Shown here: positions 62,370 to 64,000 of the stretch, one piece after another
Position numbering within the stretch: position 1 is the stretch's first letter
Layout: every line of letters begins with the position of its first letter
Notes under the pieces: generated by a model
Told to the model about the DNA's origin: nothing
Seen by the model: only the letters and a program-made list of their open reading frames with translations
Database searches by the model: none
Source of the DNA: Ferranicluibacter rubi
GTDB taxonomy: Bacteria; Pseudomonadota; Alphaproteobacteria; Rhizobiales; Rhizobiaceae
Assembly (NCBI RefSeq): GCF_011603255.1
Contig: NZ_JAANCM010000007.1
Coordinates: 1-64,000 of the forward strand
Direction: 5' to 3'
DNA: 64,000 bases
Made by a program: the position numbers and the translations under genes

Positions 62370-64000
62370 GCCATCCTTCGACGGGTCGCCACCAATCTGT
62401 TGGGCGTTGCACTCTGTAAAGCGCTGGGACTGGGGGCCTGTCGCATCGCACCGGCGCCGAACGACGTCTCTTCGCTGTTTATTCCGACTTTAAACCGCGA
62501 TAGCAGTTCGAAAAGCTGGCCTGCTTCCGTTGCAAGCTGGCTGGCTGCGGCGCTTGTCTCTTCGACCATGGCTGCATTCTGCTGTGTCGCTTGGTCCATG
62601 GTATTGACAGCCGTGCTGATCTCCTTCAGGCCGGTTGCCTGCTCTGACGAGGCCACCACGATCGCACTGACATTGCGGTCAACTTCAACCACCTGCTCCA
62701 CGATGTTCTGCAGGGAGCTCCCCGTCGATCCGACCAGAGCCACCCCGTTCTTGACGAACCCGCCCGACTTAGCGATCAGATCCTTGATCTCTTTGGCAGC
62801 CACAGCCGACCTTTGGGCGAGTTCGCGAACTTCCTGAGCGACAACGGCAAAGCCCTTGCCGGCATCACCTGCACGGGCCGCTTCGACGCCGGCATTCAGC
62901 GCAAGCAAGTTGGTCTGGAAGGCAATCCCGTCGATTACACCGATGATGGTTGCGATTTCCGAGGAGGACCGTTCGATATCTTCCATGGCGGAAACGGCCT
63001 GACTTACAACCAGCCCCGATTGCTCGGCATTGCCTTTGGTGCTGCGCACGAGCTGCCCGGCGTCTTTTGCACGGTGGCTGGAGTCGGCAACAGTCGTCGT
63101 GATCTGCTCAAGCGCGGCGGCCGTTTCCTCGACAGAAGCGGCCTGCTGCTCGGTGCGTCTTGCAAGGTTGTCCGATGCGGACTGGATTTCCCGAGAGGCG
63201 GACGCAATGGCTGCTGCGTTTTGGGAGACTGTCTGCATGGCAGAACAGAGGCTGGAGGAGGTCTGGTTGAAGTCGCCGCGCAGCTGCTCGAGGGCCGGTA
63301 GGAAAGGTACGGCGATCGAATGCGTCAGATCACCCTGTGAAAGCGCTTTAAGTGCAAGGCCCAACTGTTCGACGTTGTTCACCCGCTCGGTGATATCCGT
63401 TGCAAACTTGACCACCTTGAAGACTTTGCCATTCATGTCAAAGATTGGATTGTATGAGGCCTGGATAAAAACCCGCCTGCCACCTTTCCCGATGCGCATG
63501 AATTCATCGGCAATCAGCTTTCCTGAGGCAAGGTTCGACCAGAAACGCCGGTACTCATCGCTTCCAACATAAGTGGCGTCGCAGAACATGGCATGATGGC
63601 CCCCGACAATCTCGCTGGCCGAGTAGCCAAGTAAGGTGAGGAAATTATCATTGGCCGCAAGTACCTGACCTTCAGGTGTAAACTCGATCACCGCCTGAGC
63701 ACGTGAAATCGCCGCGATCTTGCCTGCGTGCTCTGCGGCTTGAAGCTTCTGCTGCGTAATATCGGTTGCGAATTTCACGACCTTGACCGGCCGGCCGCGG
63801 TGGAACACCGGGTTGTAGGACGCTTCGATCCATACTTCCTTACCGGCTTTGCCGATCCGTTTGTACTGCCTTTGATCGAACTCCCCTCGGGCGAGCTTTG
63901 CCCAGAAAGCCTGATAGTCGGGCGATGTCACCTCAACGGGATCAACAAACAGACGATGGTGCTTTCCAACGATTTCAGACAGCTCATAACCCAGCGTCTG
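62366..64000 (-). CDS. PAS-PAS methyl-accepting chemotaxis protein (partial)
   Basis: At least 544 residues; the N-terminus is beyond the right edge (the frame is open from 64000). Two tandem PAS domains with [19 protein letters not shown] and [13 protein letters not shown] motifs are followed by a signalling domain with the conserved hairpin tip ([32 protein letters not shown], described here by its ends GDAGKG and EVRELAQRS). No membrane helix is visible in the part seen, so it is likely a cytoplasmic receptor sensing redox, oxygen or an intracellular ligand. No CheR-binding pentapeptide is evident. Confidence 0.9.
   Translation of the reverse strand, partial: QTLGYELSEIVGKHHRLFVDPVEVTSPDYQAFWAKLARGEFDQRQYKRIGKAGKEVWIEASYNPVFHRGRPVKVVKFATDITQQKLQAAEHAGKIAAISRAQAVIEFTPEGQVLAANDNFLTLLGYSASEIVGGHHAMFCDATYVGSDEYRRFWSNLASGKLIADEFMRIGKGGRRVFIQASYNPIFDMNGKVFKVVKFATDITERVNNVEQLGLALKALSQGDLTHSIAVPFLPALEQLRGDFNQTSSSLCSAMQTVSQNAAAIASASREIQSASDNLARRTEQQAASVEETAAALEQITTTVADSSHRAKDAGQLVRSTKGNAEQSGLVVSQAVSAMEDIERSSSEIATIIGVIDGIAFQTNLLALNAGVEAARAGDAGKGFAVVAQEVRELAQRSAVAAKEIKDLIAKSGGFVKNGVALVGSTGSSLQNIVEQVVEVDRNVSAIVVASSEQATGLKEISTAVNTMDQATQQNAAMVEETSAAASQLATEAGQLFELLSRFKVGINSEETSFGAGAMRQAPSPSALQSATPNRLVATRRRMA

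Noticed and set aside
1-64000. CRISPR array
   Set aside because: No series of regularly spaced direct repeats was seen in any gap.

Overview
The window looks like an alphaproteobacterium of the Rhizobiales (Rhizobium/Agrobacterium/Neorhizobium type). The reasons are high GC, an Omp25/Omp31-type outer-membrane protein, an inositol kinase fused to a DUF2090 domain (typical of rhizobia), an RpiR-type inositol regulator, TGA-N9-TCA iron boxes of the RirA type in front of siderophore genes, and a MalT-like LuxR regulator beside a hydantoinase/ABC operon. It reads as an accessory catabolic region (chromid, plasmid or variable chromosome): intact catabolic operons are separated by patches of decayed genes.

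Layout. 1-0.4 kb: the 3' tail of an IS630-type transposase and the 3' end of a dead SDR gene. 0.6-3.2 kb: SDR dehydrogenase + GH15 glycosidase. 3.8-6.0 kb: small envelope and unknown proteins. 6.5-8.6 kb: OmpR-type two-component system. 8.7-12.3 kb: an AAA ATPase with a subtilisin-like S8 peptidase (the peptidase carries a frameshift near its 3' end), next to a sequence resembling the 3' half of a tRNA. 13.0-20.1 kb: siderophore module, with siderophore-interacting reductase and TonB receptor on + and a complete Fe-siderophore ABC importer on -, meeting at a bidirectional terminator. 20.4-21.7 kb: MFS and GNAT pseudogenes. 21.8-32.4 kb: ABC importer with a PotABCD-like layout, hydantoinase/oxoprolinase A and B subunits and a MalT-like regulator, all on -. 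32.6-37.2 kb: small accessory genes (VOC protein, RNase HI, VapBC toxin-antitoxin) and a dead AbiEii toxin.

37.3-52.9 kb is the core of the window: a LacI regulator followed by a long + strand inositol operon. It encodes a sugar ABC importer with two paralogous binding proteins, a TIM-barrel isomerase/epimerase, IolG, an IolI-like protein, an IolC-DUF2090 fusion, IolD, IolE, IolB, a tautomerase and an RpiR regulator. Import, oxidation to inosose (IolG), dehydration (IolE), ring hydrolysis (IolD), isomerisation (IolB), then phosphorylation and aldol cleavage (IolC fusion) are all present; IolA is not in the window. 52.9-58.2 kb: a second, opposite-strand cluster of three Gfo/Idh-type dehydrogenases and an IolE-like protein, with its own divergent LacI regulator; this probably feeds other inositol isomers or derivatives into the pathway.

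58.2-64 kb: metallophosphoesterase, two decayed fragments (one related to the gene at 32984-33643, one a receiver domain), a PAS histidine kinase with a single-domain response regulator, an ArsR-type regulator overlapping a PAS-PAS chemoreceptor without visible membrane segments, which runs off the right edge. No rRNA, complete tRNA or CRISPR array was seen.
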